Part shown: positions 43,976-53,672 of the stretch, one piece after another
Position numbering within the stretch: the stretch's first letter is position 1
How the letters are laid out: every line of letters starts with the position of its first letter
Assembly (NCBI GenBank): GCA_006386115.1
Contig: VFIW01000003.1
Location: 248,001-312,000, forward strand
Origin: Globisporangium splendens
Lineage: Eukaryota > Oomycota > Peronosporomycetes > Pythiales > Pythiaceae
Length of the DNA stretch: 64,000 bases
Reading direction: 5' to 3'
Translations under genes and position numbers: made by a program
The notes under the pieces: generated by a model
Database searches by the model: none
What the model saw: the letters and a program-made list of their open reading frames with translations, nothing else
What the model was told of the DNA's origin: nothing

Positions 43976-44908
43976 ATGAGCCCAACGCAAGCCTCATCCG
44001 ACAACTTCCCTCGCCTCAACGGGACAAACTTTCTAATATGGAAAGCCCGTGTGACCACGTCTCTCAAAGGGAAAGGTCTTTACGGATTCATTGAAAAGCG
44101 CAACTATGAAGGCGACACTGAGTCCGACTCGAGCGACTGGGAAGACCTCGACCCTGAAGCCTCGATGGATGTCGACATGGAAGACCTTGCTCCGCCGCAA
44201 TCGAAGTCGAGTGCGAACTCATCTGGAAGTGATGACAGCGATAACGAAAGCTCCGCTGATGGCTCCGTGCCGCCGAAGATTATCTCATTCGCTGCGAGAA
44301 AGCGCGAAGAAGAAGAGAAGCGCGCTATGAAAGCCAAGGTGAAAAACCGAAAGCCGAGCGCAAGCAAACTTCGAAAGATGGAAGCGCGCACCCGCGCATT
44401 CCTGTTCAAGACAATCGATGACATGCACGTTCTCATTGTCGATGACCAGCCGACTGCGTATGATGTGTTCCAAACACTCTGCCATCGGTACCAGGGCACC
44501 AAAGCTCACGGTGACCCGTATTGGATCCAACACTACTTGATGGGAGTCAAGTATGAGGAAGGCTCCGACGTGACACGGTTCTTTCTGGACCTGGAGGAAG
44601 CCATGCGAAACACGTCTGATGTTGCAGGTAGCATCATGGACGACGAACAAAAGTCGATTTACTTGTATCACTCCATGCCCGCGGAGTGGAAGATGTCTCG
44701 TAACATCTGGAAAGGCAATCGCAAGTTCATTCCGTACGAGGAATTGACACAGAACATTGATCAAAAGGTGCGCGACGATGCTGCAAAGAACAAGCACACG
44801 CACAGATTCGGTACTCCAGAATCACGTGAAACTCGCGAGGAGAAGGCTTTGGCTATCATTGGTCAACCAGATTTGTCAACGACCCAGGCAAAGAACACTG
44901 GGACGTAG
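43976..44908 (+). CDS. E2 truncated Gag
   Basis: An open frame of about 310 codons starts MSPTQASSDNFPRLNG inside the PBS, like E1. It matches E1 Gag through GTPESRETREEKALAIIGQP with only scattered changes (for example NMEDL to DMEDL, IFQ to TFQ). At the deletion junction it ends after a short foreign tail, DLSTTQAKNTGT, read out of frame from RNase H sequence. The CCHC zinc knuckle and everything beyond are missing. It could still assemble with intact Gag or act as a dominant interfering Gag; this is inference. Confidence 0.75.
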   Translation: MSPTQASSDNFPRLNGTNFLIWKARVTTSLKGKGLYGFIEKRNYEGDTESDSSDWEDLDPEASMDVDMEDLAPPQSKSSANSSGSDDSDNESSADGSVPPKIISFAARKREEEEKRAMKAKVKNRKPSASKLRKMEARTRAFLFKTIDDMHVLIVDDQPTAYDVFQTLCHRYQGTKAHGDPYWIQHYLMGVKYEEGSDVTRFFLDLEEAMRNTSDVAGSIMDDEQKSIYLYHSMPAEWKMSRNIWKGNRKFIPYEELTQNIDQKVRDDAAKNKHTHRFGTPESRETREEKALAIIGQPDLSTTQAKNTGT

Positions 44909-45486
44909 TTAAACGTGGTCTCAAATGCCCCAAGGGCACGACGAACCTTGGTATCACATTAGGTGGGAAGGAGGACCTCGAACCATTCAAAAACAAACGG
45001 TTCTTAGCTGCTCGCACCGACGCACACTGCGCAAACTGCAGAGACACGAGGCGGTCAACAGGCAGATACACCACACTACAATGCAACAGTCCAATATCAT
45101 GTCAATCACGAAAACACCATACGGTTGTGCTGTCAACAACTGAGGTAGAGTATATCGCCCTATGTCATTGCCTCCAGGAAGTCATCTTTCTGAGGCATCC
45201 AATGAAAGAACTGAATCTAGGACAAGCAGCTGCAATTCCCACATATGAGGACAATCAAAGCTGTATGGAACTGGCAAACAACCCAGAGTTGCATGGATGA
45301 TCAAAGCACATCGACATCAGATATCATTTTGTGCAAGAAAAATTGAACGAAACGAGTTCTCCATAGAATATTGTAATACTAAAGACATGGTAGCAGACAT
45401 TTTTACACAGTCTCTATCAAATCCACAGTCCACTCTGATGGGGCAAAACTCAAGCTGACGCCAAAAACAAAAATGAAAGCGAGCTA
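44870..45486 (+). pseudogene. E2 RNase H remnant
   Basis: The sequence parallels the E1 RNase H from FVDNPGKEHWNAVKRG onward (here FVNDPGKEHWDVVKRG). It retains STTEVEYIALCHCLQEV and YEDNQSCMELANNPELHG, followed by a stop codon in place of Arg at about 45298. Further indels follow. There is no start codon in frame with it. It is clearly more diverged from E1 than the E2 gag is. Confidence 0.8.
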
Positions 45487-45569
45487 AATGGCAACAACAA
45501 ATTTGAGAATGAGTAAATTTCTTTATGAATGAATTAAAGTGCAAATTGCAACGGAGTATGCCTCAACTA

Positions 45570-47098
45570 CTAAGTTTCGTGGAGAACAGCTGGATAAACA
45601 ATACGAATCTCGTAAATCCAGTCGTGATTGCCACCAACTTTGAGGTAACGGTGTGAACCGCTCTGCGTGCTCTCAACAATGAAAAATCCATTGTCTTGAG
45701 ATAAAAGAGCGAAACACTGACCGATCGGTTGTTTCCCGCCATCGTTTACCCCCACAAGGTAAATACCAACCGGAAACGAAAACCGAAGAAATTTGTCCAC
45801 GCCATAGTTACTTCCCTTGGCTTGGCTGATGATACGCTTGATGGAAAGCTTTACATGACGCTTTCGTAGGAGCCAGATAAAAGCCATCAGCGTAGACTGG
45901 TCGGCTCCGTCGGACAAGTCGGGCTACTTGTCATCTCTGCGCTTCTTCACTAACGCCTCGAACGCGGTGTCAAATGCATCGCAAGCAATACCGGCCAGCT
46001 CCATCACAATGCGCAGGCTGTCAAAAACGCACAGACCCGAGTCGTCCGCTGTCATACCACTGCATTCGCCTGTCGTCTTGCAGAAGTCGCCAAACGTCAA
46101 CGCCTTCGGACGTAATTGAGGACACGCTCCAACAAATCGATTAGCACGAGCAATCGCATCTGCCGAATCAGGTGACTGGCTGATGCTCCTCTTCGGCTCC
46201 CAGGTCCTTGAAAATGCGTTGTTTGGTTCAAACCACACAACATGGTACTCGATTTGGATGCCGACGACACTGGCTTCATCAGCAATATCTTGACGATCAT
46301 CAATCGTTGGAAAGAGGTACAAATCATCTCCTTCCCTTTGCGTTGAGACAGCCCGACCACGAGTCGATTGCTGGGATTCTTTCGTCAGTGCTTGGGGATG
46401 AGTCGGTCACCGAGGTTTCTTCGCTGGAGCCTCTTGACAAGGTAAACGTCGAGACTGCGGTACAGACGCTTGAACGCGGTTCGAACGTCGGAGGTGTCTT
46501 ATTGGCGGTCCGTCGTCGCTAATGTCAGACCAAGAGGAAATCTCGATAACGTTCCTCTTGTGAGTTGAGAATCTCAACCCAGCCGATATATCCGCCTCCA
46601 TGTCACCACCCATCTCTTCTGACACGGAATTGACGTGGATATGCACGAGCCCCTTGTGCTCTGGATGCCTCACACCGACGGACACATCGGAGTCAAAGTC
46701 TTCCTCCTTCGCTTCAGACTCTGAGTCGACTTGCCTTCCACCTACGCTTCTCTTGCTAGTACGTTGCTCAGAGTCATCGCACTCGCAAGCGCTTCTGCCA
46801 CGGTCACTCCGTTCATAGCTGCTTGGCCGCGTGAACTTGTAATAGACTCCTGTGCGCTTGAACTTGAAATTAACGCTTGATCTTGGAAGGCGAAAGTCAG
46901 AGGTCGATAGACGATGACCCGGGTCTCTTGAACGGCCGACAGAACCGGTGCACTCCCTTGGTCAAAAACCATGACGACACCTGACGACAACAAAGCCTCA
47001 AAAAGAGAGGACGTGCGTCTATGCCTCTGCTGCCAAGCTTCGAAGAGACCGTCGGAGTGGTCTTCACTGGTGGCAGCTTGTTGGCAGCTGCCGGTCAA
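45570..47098 (-). pseudogene. E2 antisense accessory gene, decayed
   Basis: Minus-strand frames in order are 47098-46742 (unrelated-looking N-terminal region with TGSCQQAATSEDHSDGLFEA), 46685-46407 (Ser/Asp-rich, HLRRSNRVQASVPQSRRLP), 46322-45924 and 45917-45570. The last two align with the E1 protein: YHVVWFEPNN and TWEPKRS (chromodomain), GMTADDSGLCVFDSLRIVME (Cys block), GIYLVGVNDGGKQPIGQCFA (the E1 His of GHCFAL is Gln here), and DWIYEIRIVYPAVL at the end. A stop lies between 45924 and 45917. Protein identity to E1 looks to be under one half in the aligned blocks, much lower than for gag. Retained motif positions indicate past constraint on this gene. Confidence 0.7.
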
Positions 47099-47298
47099 TT
47101 TTCATATGAGAGGCTTTTGGTTCTCACAACTCTACCTACACGTTTGAAAAGAACACAAAGATTCAAGTGAGAATTTCTGCACCCACTAAACCACAATCTG
47201 AGGTTCCCTACTCACTGATTGGCCAAAAATTCAAGCGACCTCTCGCTCTGAACCCATGGTAAATTTTCTATGCATTTGATTGGCTGATTCAGGGAAGC

Positions 47299-47572
47299 TG
47301 TTGGACAAATTCGAATCAGCCCATCATTTGACACCCACTGTCTCTAGGAATCCATTCAGTGCCATTGGGTGATACAGGTTGCAAGCCTGTCAAAGGTGAT
47401 GCATCTAAAGCAGTGCGTACTGCACTATGATATGACTAAGGTCCACAACCAATCATTCTAATCACAATAAAATGCACGCATGCACACAGAGGTCCACAGT
47501 ACTTCTCGTTTTGCCACGTGTCATCTCTGTTGTTCCTCCTCTGTCTACATCCCTCAGGCTGTATCCCTAACA
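47299..47572 (+). repeat. LTR3 (3' LTR of E2), divergent
   Basis: The 274-bp repeat starts TGTTGGACAAAT and ends CCCTAACA. It aligns along its whole length with LTR1 and LTR2 but has many substitutions and small indels, for example in the promoter region (cacaataaaatgcacgcatg instead of cactataaaatacacacgcg). It is preceded by the purine tract agggaagc. The divergence from LTR2 shows that the two ends of E2 do not descend from one recent integration event. Confidence 0.88.
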
Positions 47573-50500
47573 ATCGCGTCTTTTCATTTTGTTCATCGCC
47601 TCGTGACTCGTCTGTGGCCAGGAAACAACCTGGAGTTGTGCCTTCCCGTGATACCCGTGTTGTGTTTGACAGCAAGGATCAGTTCCCTAACCCTACGAGA
47701 GTACGGTGTACAGAATGCGAGCAGGGGTTAATAGTATTGAAATTTTCGCTGAGTAGCCAGAGTACTATTACTACTAGTGGGCAAGCACTGGGTATAGTAG
47801 GAGCGACGATACATTGTGCACATTATGCGGTAGTAAAAGGACTGCAACATCAAAGCAGTTTTATCGCAATTACTGCTTTGTGCTGTGAACTTCCATGCGT
47901 TGCAGTTCTACGCGATTGTGCTTCAGCATCAGTTGCATCACTGCTCGCTCGTTGTCTGTGATAGCTCGCAACTTGCTTTATCACAGTTGAAAGACGGGAA
48001 AAGACGCGTTCCTGAAATGCTGACGAGCCGACTTTCCCTAGCCAAATTCTCGCGAGCAGGCCAATCGATGGAAATTCTTTCTCACCTATGCTGCACCAAG
48101 TTGTAAAAGGAAAAAGCCTTCGCTGTTGCCAGTGTGTAGGAGAAGGTCTTGATCTACTTGCTCTGACCAGATTCCCTGGCCATTTGAGCAACAAAGTTAC
48201 ACAGTTTTGAGTCAAACTCACAAAACAATAACCTCGAAGTCGCTGTCTTGGCAAAGGAAACGGCTTGCCATGAAGCACGAACTGCCATTGCCTGTAAACA
48301 CGCACCAATCAACATGTACTCAACAGCGCTAAGGTGCCGGGTATCCAGTACCCAGCAGTGATAAAACGTTTCACAATGTTCAAATTTACACATGCAGTCG
48401 ATTACCATTTCGCATTACACATAGACGTTTTATTTGCACCAAAGAGCGAGTCACTGCGCACAGGGAAAATCCATTGCGCTTCAAAAATCAGCGCAGCAGC
48501 CACGCCAGCGAGTCGTACACACATTCATCGTTTTTAGTCGCACCGTAGGCACTCGGCCATTCAGGGTAATTTGATTTCACAAACCCGATTATGGAAACAG
48601 TGCACAGCGACTATCACACAAAGCAGCACTTGTTAGAAACCGACAAAGCAAACAAAATAGACGCGCATTTACTACCTTTTCTTCTCTGCACTGATCTTTC
48701 ATGTAGGTGGCGAGATGCGACGCAAAACGAAGCGTTTCGCGGTGCCTTTGCGCAACGACTCTACGCCTTTCGGAGCAGGGGGCAGAGCGCATTTGCTATG
48801 GGCTAAAACCAGCCATTACAAGAACAGCCATATGTGGAATCGTCATGCCATTTCTTTCTCGCGTCAAGACTTTCAACGCCATCACAGCAACAGAAGCACA
48901 CACACTGCATAAAGGCTGTTCACGCCATCACGGCGACAGAGGCACAAACATCACCAACATGCCAATGACAACCACGCTTTGCAGTCAAAACCTCCCACGA
49001 AACAACTCAAACCCCCAGCCCTATCTGCCAGTGCCTCGCAACTGATGTGCGAACATGGCCTCAATTAAGGGTCGCTCAATCAGCGCGGTGAGCAAAGCGG
49101 CTCCACTCGGTCCCTAGGAGGTCAGGCAGTCCGTGTCTGCCAGCCCTGGTGCGGGTTGAAAAGTTCGATCCGCTCGGTGGCTCGTTGTACTCACGGCCTG
49201 ACTGGTGGACTCGGAGGTGGCGCATGGTGTCTCCACCACGTGTCGCCGGGTCCCACGCGCGACGACTGGGTCCGGGTGAGGGGCAGTGGCACGGCTAAAC
49301 TGGATTTTCTCGCCGTTTTGTATTCCCCCTAGTCCAGATTGGTATGAGATTTCCCGAGCCACTTGCGGGCGGACACCTCAGCGTCGGGGCCAAATGGGCC
49401 AACGGTGGGATGGTCAAGTCATAAAATCATGATAGTGATAATACAAATGCTTGTGTCTATTCCACACACCAATGCACACACACACACATGCTTGCAAAAT
49501 CTGCGGCACACACTAAGACACGCACACGCAACACACGCCGCGCACCTCCTTCGCGGTGCTTCTTTTTGCTTTGATGCGAAAGAAGGCCAATTTTGTCTCG
49601 TCCCTTCACAGCACTCTCTCGTGTTGCCTAAGTAAACGGCAATCTTTTGTGCATTTTGCATATATTTCAAACCAATCCTCTTGCTTGAACAGTTAACTTT
49701 TCGAGAGATTTCAGCCAATGAAAAGTACGGAGCAGCACACCGTGACTGACTGACGGACACAAGCAACTTATTGTGGTCACCACCCAGAATGTCCGATTTG
49801 GCTGTCCGCGCCAAAGCGCAAGGTTTTCTTCATGTCTGATTGTGCAAAGGGGCTTCTCATTACATGGGTTCTTGGGTACAAAGAGTGTGGGTCATACCCA
49901 CACGGCTTCTACCACTCTCTCCAAACCCACCCGTTAACCTATCAACACTGTATGTAGCCAGTTGCAGTTTTAGCCAATAAGAACATACCATTAAACTTTA
50001 ATCTCATTGGATGATGGTCGGATTGGACACTCGACTATATACCAATCGGAGACACCGTAGGAACAACCCATCAGATTTGCTTTTCAAACCTTAAGATTTC
50101 AATTCACTTCTCTTTTTGCACGTTATCGAGCAAAGCTCCCTTCCTTCTCTTTGGACACAGCGTTGCCGCTGTTCCCTTCCTCTCACCTGCGCTTCCTCAA
50201 CGCACGTGTGCGCCGTGTAACGGGCTATCCCGTTACAGGCTCCCTGACCGCGCTGCCCTTGGCTTCGACGCCATGCTGAGCGGGTTCTTCTGTCTGCCTC
50301 CTCCACTCGACCACGTCGTGCCTTGCACTCGTACATGATTACAAACGTTCTTACTTCCCTCCATCAAATGATACCCTCCCTCACACGATATTTGATTGCC
50401 AAGATTTTGCTTCCCGTGGTGATTGGTTTTGGCAGGGTAGACTGTACTCCGAATTGGGATGCGCCGCCTTTGACATGTGACCGCCTTGACATGAGCATTA

Positions 50501-50840
50501 GGGTAGCTCATCTCAAGCGAACAGGCAGAAATGTATGGGACCCTTAAATTTGTGTTATAGCGTATGAGGTACTTCAAGTCGATGCTTTAAAATCAGTGTA
50601 GCGACCTTCTGGTGTTACCTCTAATAATGCAACCCCCTTTAACGAGATATATCTGGTGTTCGTTTAAGACGGGGCACACTGTATTATTCCAGAGAGCCCA
50701 TCTCTGCATCAATGCACTCTTTATGTTAATACAACAACAACTTGTTGCCAGTTCGGTTGGTGTCTCTCTGAGTTAATGAACTCGTTTTTCAGACGCAGCG
50801 TTCAGCAAAGAGACGTCAACGACAACGTCCTCGAACGACG
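47573..50840. other. 3.3-kb gene-poor region after the retroelement array
   Basis: No gene is recognised. It holds a short duplicated-looking stretch with cacagcaacagaag and cacggcgacagaggcacaaa near 48880-48945. A GC-rich island lies at about 49050-49420 whose minus strand is open from 49362 to 49114 but unidentifiable. A (CA)n run lies at about 49473-49487, cccac/gtggg words at 49880-49935, and a 22-bp palindrome at 50216-50237. The island may be a retroelement fragment or a SINE-like piece: the word agttcgatccg near 49165 is vaguely like a B box. The evidence is too weak to call. Confidence 0.4.
50216..50237. repeat. Perfect 9-bp palindrome, TGTAACGGG-ctat-CCCGTTACA
   Basis: Two 9-bp arms are exact inverted complements around a 4-nt loop. 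TGTAACGGG and CCCGTTACA have the TG..CA ends of an LTR, so this could be an LTR-LTR junction or a hairpin at an LTR end. It could equally be a hairpin or a binding site for a dimeric protein. Confidence 0.6.
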
Positions 50841-51472
50841 ATGCTCGCCACCATCAACACCAAGCTGTCGAATGCGGTCGTCCGCGTAGAGCGCACCAAG
50901 ACAAGCACTAGTGGCGGATCTCCAGAGCTTGCTCCGGAAAATTTACGCCCATTGAGTGTCAAATATATCAGCGCCATGCAACGAGAAATTGCGAATGTGG
51001 GGAGCTTGTGCGATAGAATAGTTGAGTCAGTGCCATTCAGCATGGAATTCGATCATCTTGGCACCAAGGCGAGCCAGTGATTTCTTGTTTCTGAAAGCTG
51101 TGGACCAAACGAATGCAAAACGCAAATGATGCGACAGCAGAGTGGTGGGAGGTATTCACTCGCGAACCACCTCTCAAGATAAATAAAGCATGAAGACTCT
51201 CTTATGCACTGTCGTTGGAGTGGCTGAGCAAGAACGACGATGACTTCAAGGCGCTTGAGCTGGGAGAAGTTCCTGAAGAAACAAAGGATGTGACGCGCAT
51301 GCCGATGTTCGCGGGATGGAGACTCAATAGCACGGACTGCTTTGGGACCTCATTTTCGATGCAACAAGAGGACTTCCATGTCCTGGTTCAGTTGTCAAAA
51401 CATCGTTCTTTGGATAGCAGCTTGACGCGACTCGGGATCTCACTCGAAGTTGTAGAGCGCAGTGATTCTTAG
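50841..51472 (+). CDS. Unknown 170-aa protein
   Basis: Exon 1, 50841-51076, gives MLATINTKLSNAVVRVERTK and ends DHLGTKAS. Exon 2, 51196-51472, continues QLSYALSLEWLSKNDDDFKA and ends LGISLEVVERSDS, with a phase-2 119-nt intron. Without the intron exon 1 meets a stop at once; with it the frame is continuous. The protein is mixed helix and strand, soluble, without signal peptide or membrane segment. No family is recognised. A polypyrimidine tract and cag directly upstream (cgtttttcag at about 50785) suggest that a further 5' exon could exist, in which case the true start lies earlier. Confidence 0.6.
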
Positions 51473-51794
51473 GTTTTATTTTCCACACAACAAAGTGACA
51501 TCTAGCTGAGATTAGTCAATACAGCACCTTGCAATTTGTGAAGAATTGTGGTATGGACTGTACAACTTTATTCCAAACAGATACACACTAAACTGTACGT
51601 GAGATTCCCTTCACCCCTCGTTCTCTCTTTCGCTCTCTCGTCACTACTTTTCACCATGTATTATGCCTGCACTGCGAGCGATAGCGCTTATACTTTGACG
51701 CATTCTTCTCCACAGAAACACTCGCCTGCTCCAAATACACTCATAACTTCAAAAACATCGAACCACGATATCTGCCTCCTCGTCTCTCGGTCGG
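51473..51794. other. Intergenic between convergent genes
   Basis: This is the 3' flank of two convergent genes. A CT-rich stretch (ctctctttcgctctctcgtc) lies near 51625-51645. Nothing else is seen. Confidence 0.5.
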
Positions 51795-53672
51795 TTACTG
51801 CAACTTGTGCAACAAGGCCAGGACGTTGATGACTGCCGCGAAGATCGCCAGCACGACGAAGACTATTGCGATCGTGATGCCAGCGGATTTGCTGTAGCCG
51901 CCATACGTTCGCATCTGCTGGGCATCAAGCTTCTGGCGCGGTAATAAATACAAGATCGGAAAGAGCGCGAGAATGTTGATCCCGTAGCTCAGCAGCAAGA
52001 ACTCCGTCACCTCGTTCTGGGTGTGCGACTCGTCCCTGGCGATCACAGCTGACGAAAAATTCCGTTCCACGTAAGCACTCGAGTCGATCCAGTCCGAGAT
52101 CGACAGCAGCACAAAGTTGATGAGCACGTTGTACGATGCCACCAACCCTGTCGTCGCGCCTTCAATGCAGTTCTCCGTGATCTCGACCAACGGCAGCGTC
52201 GTGACAATGACCACAGCACCTTGCAGTAATCCCGAGAGCGATCGCACAAATAAATAAAACCACTTGTTGCGCACTTGATTGTAGATAATCGGCATCGACG
52301 TCACAAGATGGACAAGCACGTTCACCAGCAACCCCACGATAGACACGCGCACCCAGCTGTAGTTGAGCAGCGTGTACCGGAACGTCAAGAGCGACAAGAT
52401 GATCATCGTCTGGAACGGGATCTGACCGATGCGGTCCATATTCGAATCCACGTCTGCCCACTGCATGACTGCATCGTTGGCGAACTTGAACTCAAATGAG
52501 CTCAAGAAGAACATCAGGCAGATAAATAAGATGATGCGCCAGACGGCTTCTTGCTGGAGAATGCGCCACAGCTGCTGTGTGTGCGACAGTCGATCGACCG
52601 AGTCAACCTTGAGCTGTCGGCGATCTTCCTCCATTCTAAACAGCACGGTTGGGATCGGAATCAGTGCGATCACGGCCATCAGGAGCAGCAACGTCTTCAT
52701 GGAGATGACGCTTTTCGTCTGTCCCGTTTCATCGTCCAGTTTCATGATCTGTGACGCGACAATTGTCGACGCCAACGTGAAGATCTCTCGCGTGACGACG
52801 TACGTGAGTACCAAAGTGCCGCGTTCGTGGATCGGCTCTCGCTGCGAGAGCTCAACGAGGAACGCGAACGAGGCTACCGACGCGATCGTCACACCGAGAC
52901 TCGTCCCCATCATGAGCAGCACGTACACGGAGCCATCCTGGAACCTTGTAAAGCTAAACTCGGGCGGAAACGTGCCGTAGTCGAACATCGCGATGATCAC
53001 GAGCGCCATCAGCGTGAAGTACGCGATCACCCAACCGAGCACGATGTACGCCTTGCGATGCAGATTCCACATCGGATAAAAATCTGACAGCACGCCAATG
53101 AAGAAGCTGATGATTCCTGGAAGCATGAGGAACCGGTACGTCGCGTCGGATTGCTGTGTGTCGAGTCCTAAATAGTCGCATAGCAGCGGATGGAAGCATC
53201 GCTCGAGAAACGGCACCATGAATCCCGCTGCCGCGGCCGAGAACGCGAGTCCGCAATAGTCTTTCGAGTACAATTCCACCGACTGGCCTGACCGCAGACT
53301 GCCGTAAAGCGTGTGGTTGAAGAAATTCGGACCGCTCGCTGTCCGCGTTCGGCGCGGGGTCTCCTGTAACAACTGGATCGGCTCGGGCATGCTGCTCTTC
53401 CGGGACACGACGGGGATGTCATCCTCCTGGAACGTCACTGTGCGTTTCCGGTGTTTATCTCCCGACTCCTTGCGCTGTGTGCCTAACTGCTCGTCATGGT
53501 ATTCTCTCATGCGCTGCAAATCAGTCGCAAAGTCGATCTCGTCGTCGTCGGACTCGGGAAACTGCTCCCACTGAAGCGCGTCGAGCGGCACGTTGGCCGC
53601 GGACGAGAACGAGTCCTCCGAGATGAAGCTCCAGCTCTTCTTGATCGAGTCGTCTCGCCGGTTCGTGTGCAT
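51795..53672 (-). CDS. BT1-family (folate-biopterin type) MFS transporter
   Basis: A single-exon gene encodes 625 aa. A cytosolic N-terminal region of about 140 residues rich in Ser/Asp/Glu (for example PESDDDEIDFATDLQRMREY) precedes about 12 hydrophobic helices. Family-like blocks are DYCGLAFSAAAAGFMVPFLE at the first helix, FLMLPGIISFFIGVLSDFYP with the D-x-x-P-x-x-x-x-x-R/K loop (SDFYPMWNLHRKAYIVLGW), and VIVTTLPLVEITENCIEGAT in the second half. BT1 proteins carry folates, biopterin or related solutes in kinetoplastids, plants and cyanobacteria, and are strongly expanded in oomycetes with mostly unknown substrates. The DFYP..RK loop equals MFS motif A and sits between helices 2 and 3, supporting a plasma-membrane or organelle carrier. 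Confidence 0.82.
   Translation of the reverse strand: MHTNRRDDSIKKSWSFISEDSFSSAANVPLDALQWEQFPESDDDEIDFATDLQRMREYHDEQLGTQRKESGDKHRKRTVTFQEDDIPVVSRKSSMPEPIQLLQETPRRTRTASGPNFFNHTLYGSLRSGQSVELYSKDYCGLAFSAAAAGFMVPFLERCFHPLLCDYLGLDTQQSDATYRFLMLPGIISFFIGVLSDFYPMWNLHRKAYIVLGWVIAYFTLMALVIIAMFDYGTFPPEFSFTRFQDGSVYVLLMMGTSLGVTIASVASFAFLVELSQREPIHERGTLVLTYVVTREIFTLASTIVASQIMKLDDETGQTKSVISMKTLLLLMAVIALIPIPTVLFRMEEDRRQLKVDSVDRLSHTQQLWRILQQEAVWRIILFICLMFFLSSFEFKFANDAVMQWADVDSNMDRIGQIPFQTMIILSLLTFRYTLLNYSWVRVSIVGLLVNVLVHLVTSMPIIYNQVRNKWFYLFVRSLSGLLQGAVVIVTTLPLVEITENCIEGATTGLVASYNVLINFVLLSISDWIDSSAYVERNFSSAVIARDESHTQNEVTEFLLLSYGINILALFPILYLLPRQKLDAQQMRTYGGYSKSAGITIAIVFVVLAIFAAVINVLALLHKLQ

Larger units (their letters stand above)
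43695..47572 (+). mobile_element. Ty1/copia element E2, internally deleted and chimeric
   Basis: The order is LTR2, a mutated PBS (43972-43988; ggatatgagcc instead of ggttatgagcc), nearly complete gag, and a direct junction near 44870 into RNase H. A damaged antisense accessory gene and LTR3 follow. The junction removes about 3.1 kb relative to E1 (E1 positions near 38460 to 41545), with short microhomology gtcaa at both sides. The 5' half is almost identical to E1, while RNase H, the accessory gene and LTR3 are much more divergent. The element is therefore a chimera or a deletion product between subfamilies. It is non-autonomous. Confidence 0.85.

Noticed and set aside
49114..49362. Possible SINE or tRNA-like element in the GC island near 49.1-49.4 kb
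   Set aside because: The word agttcgatccg resembles a B box, but no A box, tRNA fold or flanking repeat could be seen.
47573..50840. Search for a CRISPR-like array or regularly spaced repeats
   Set aside because: No regularly spaced repeats are present; the organism is eukaryotic and short repeated words here are irregular.
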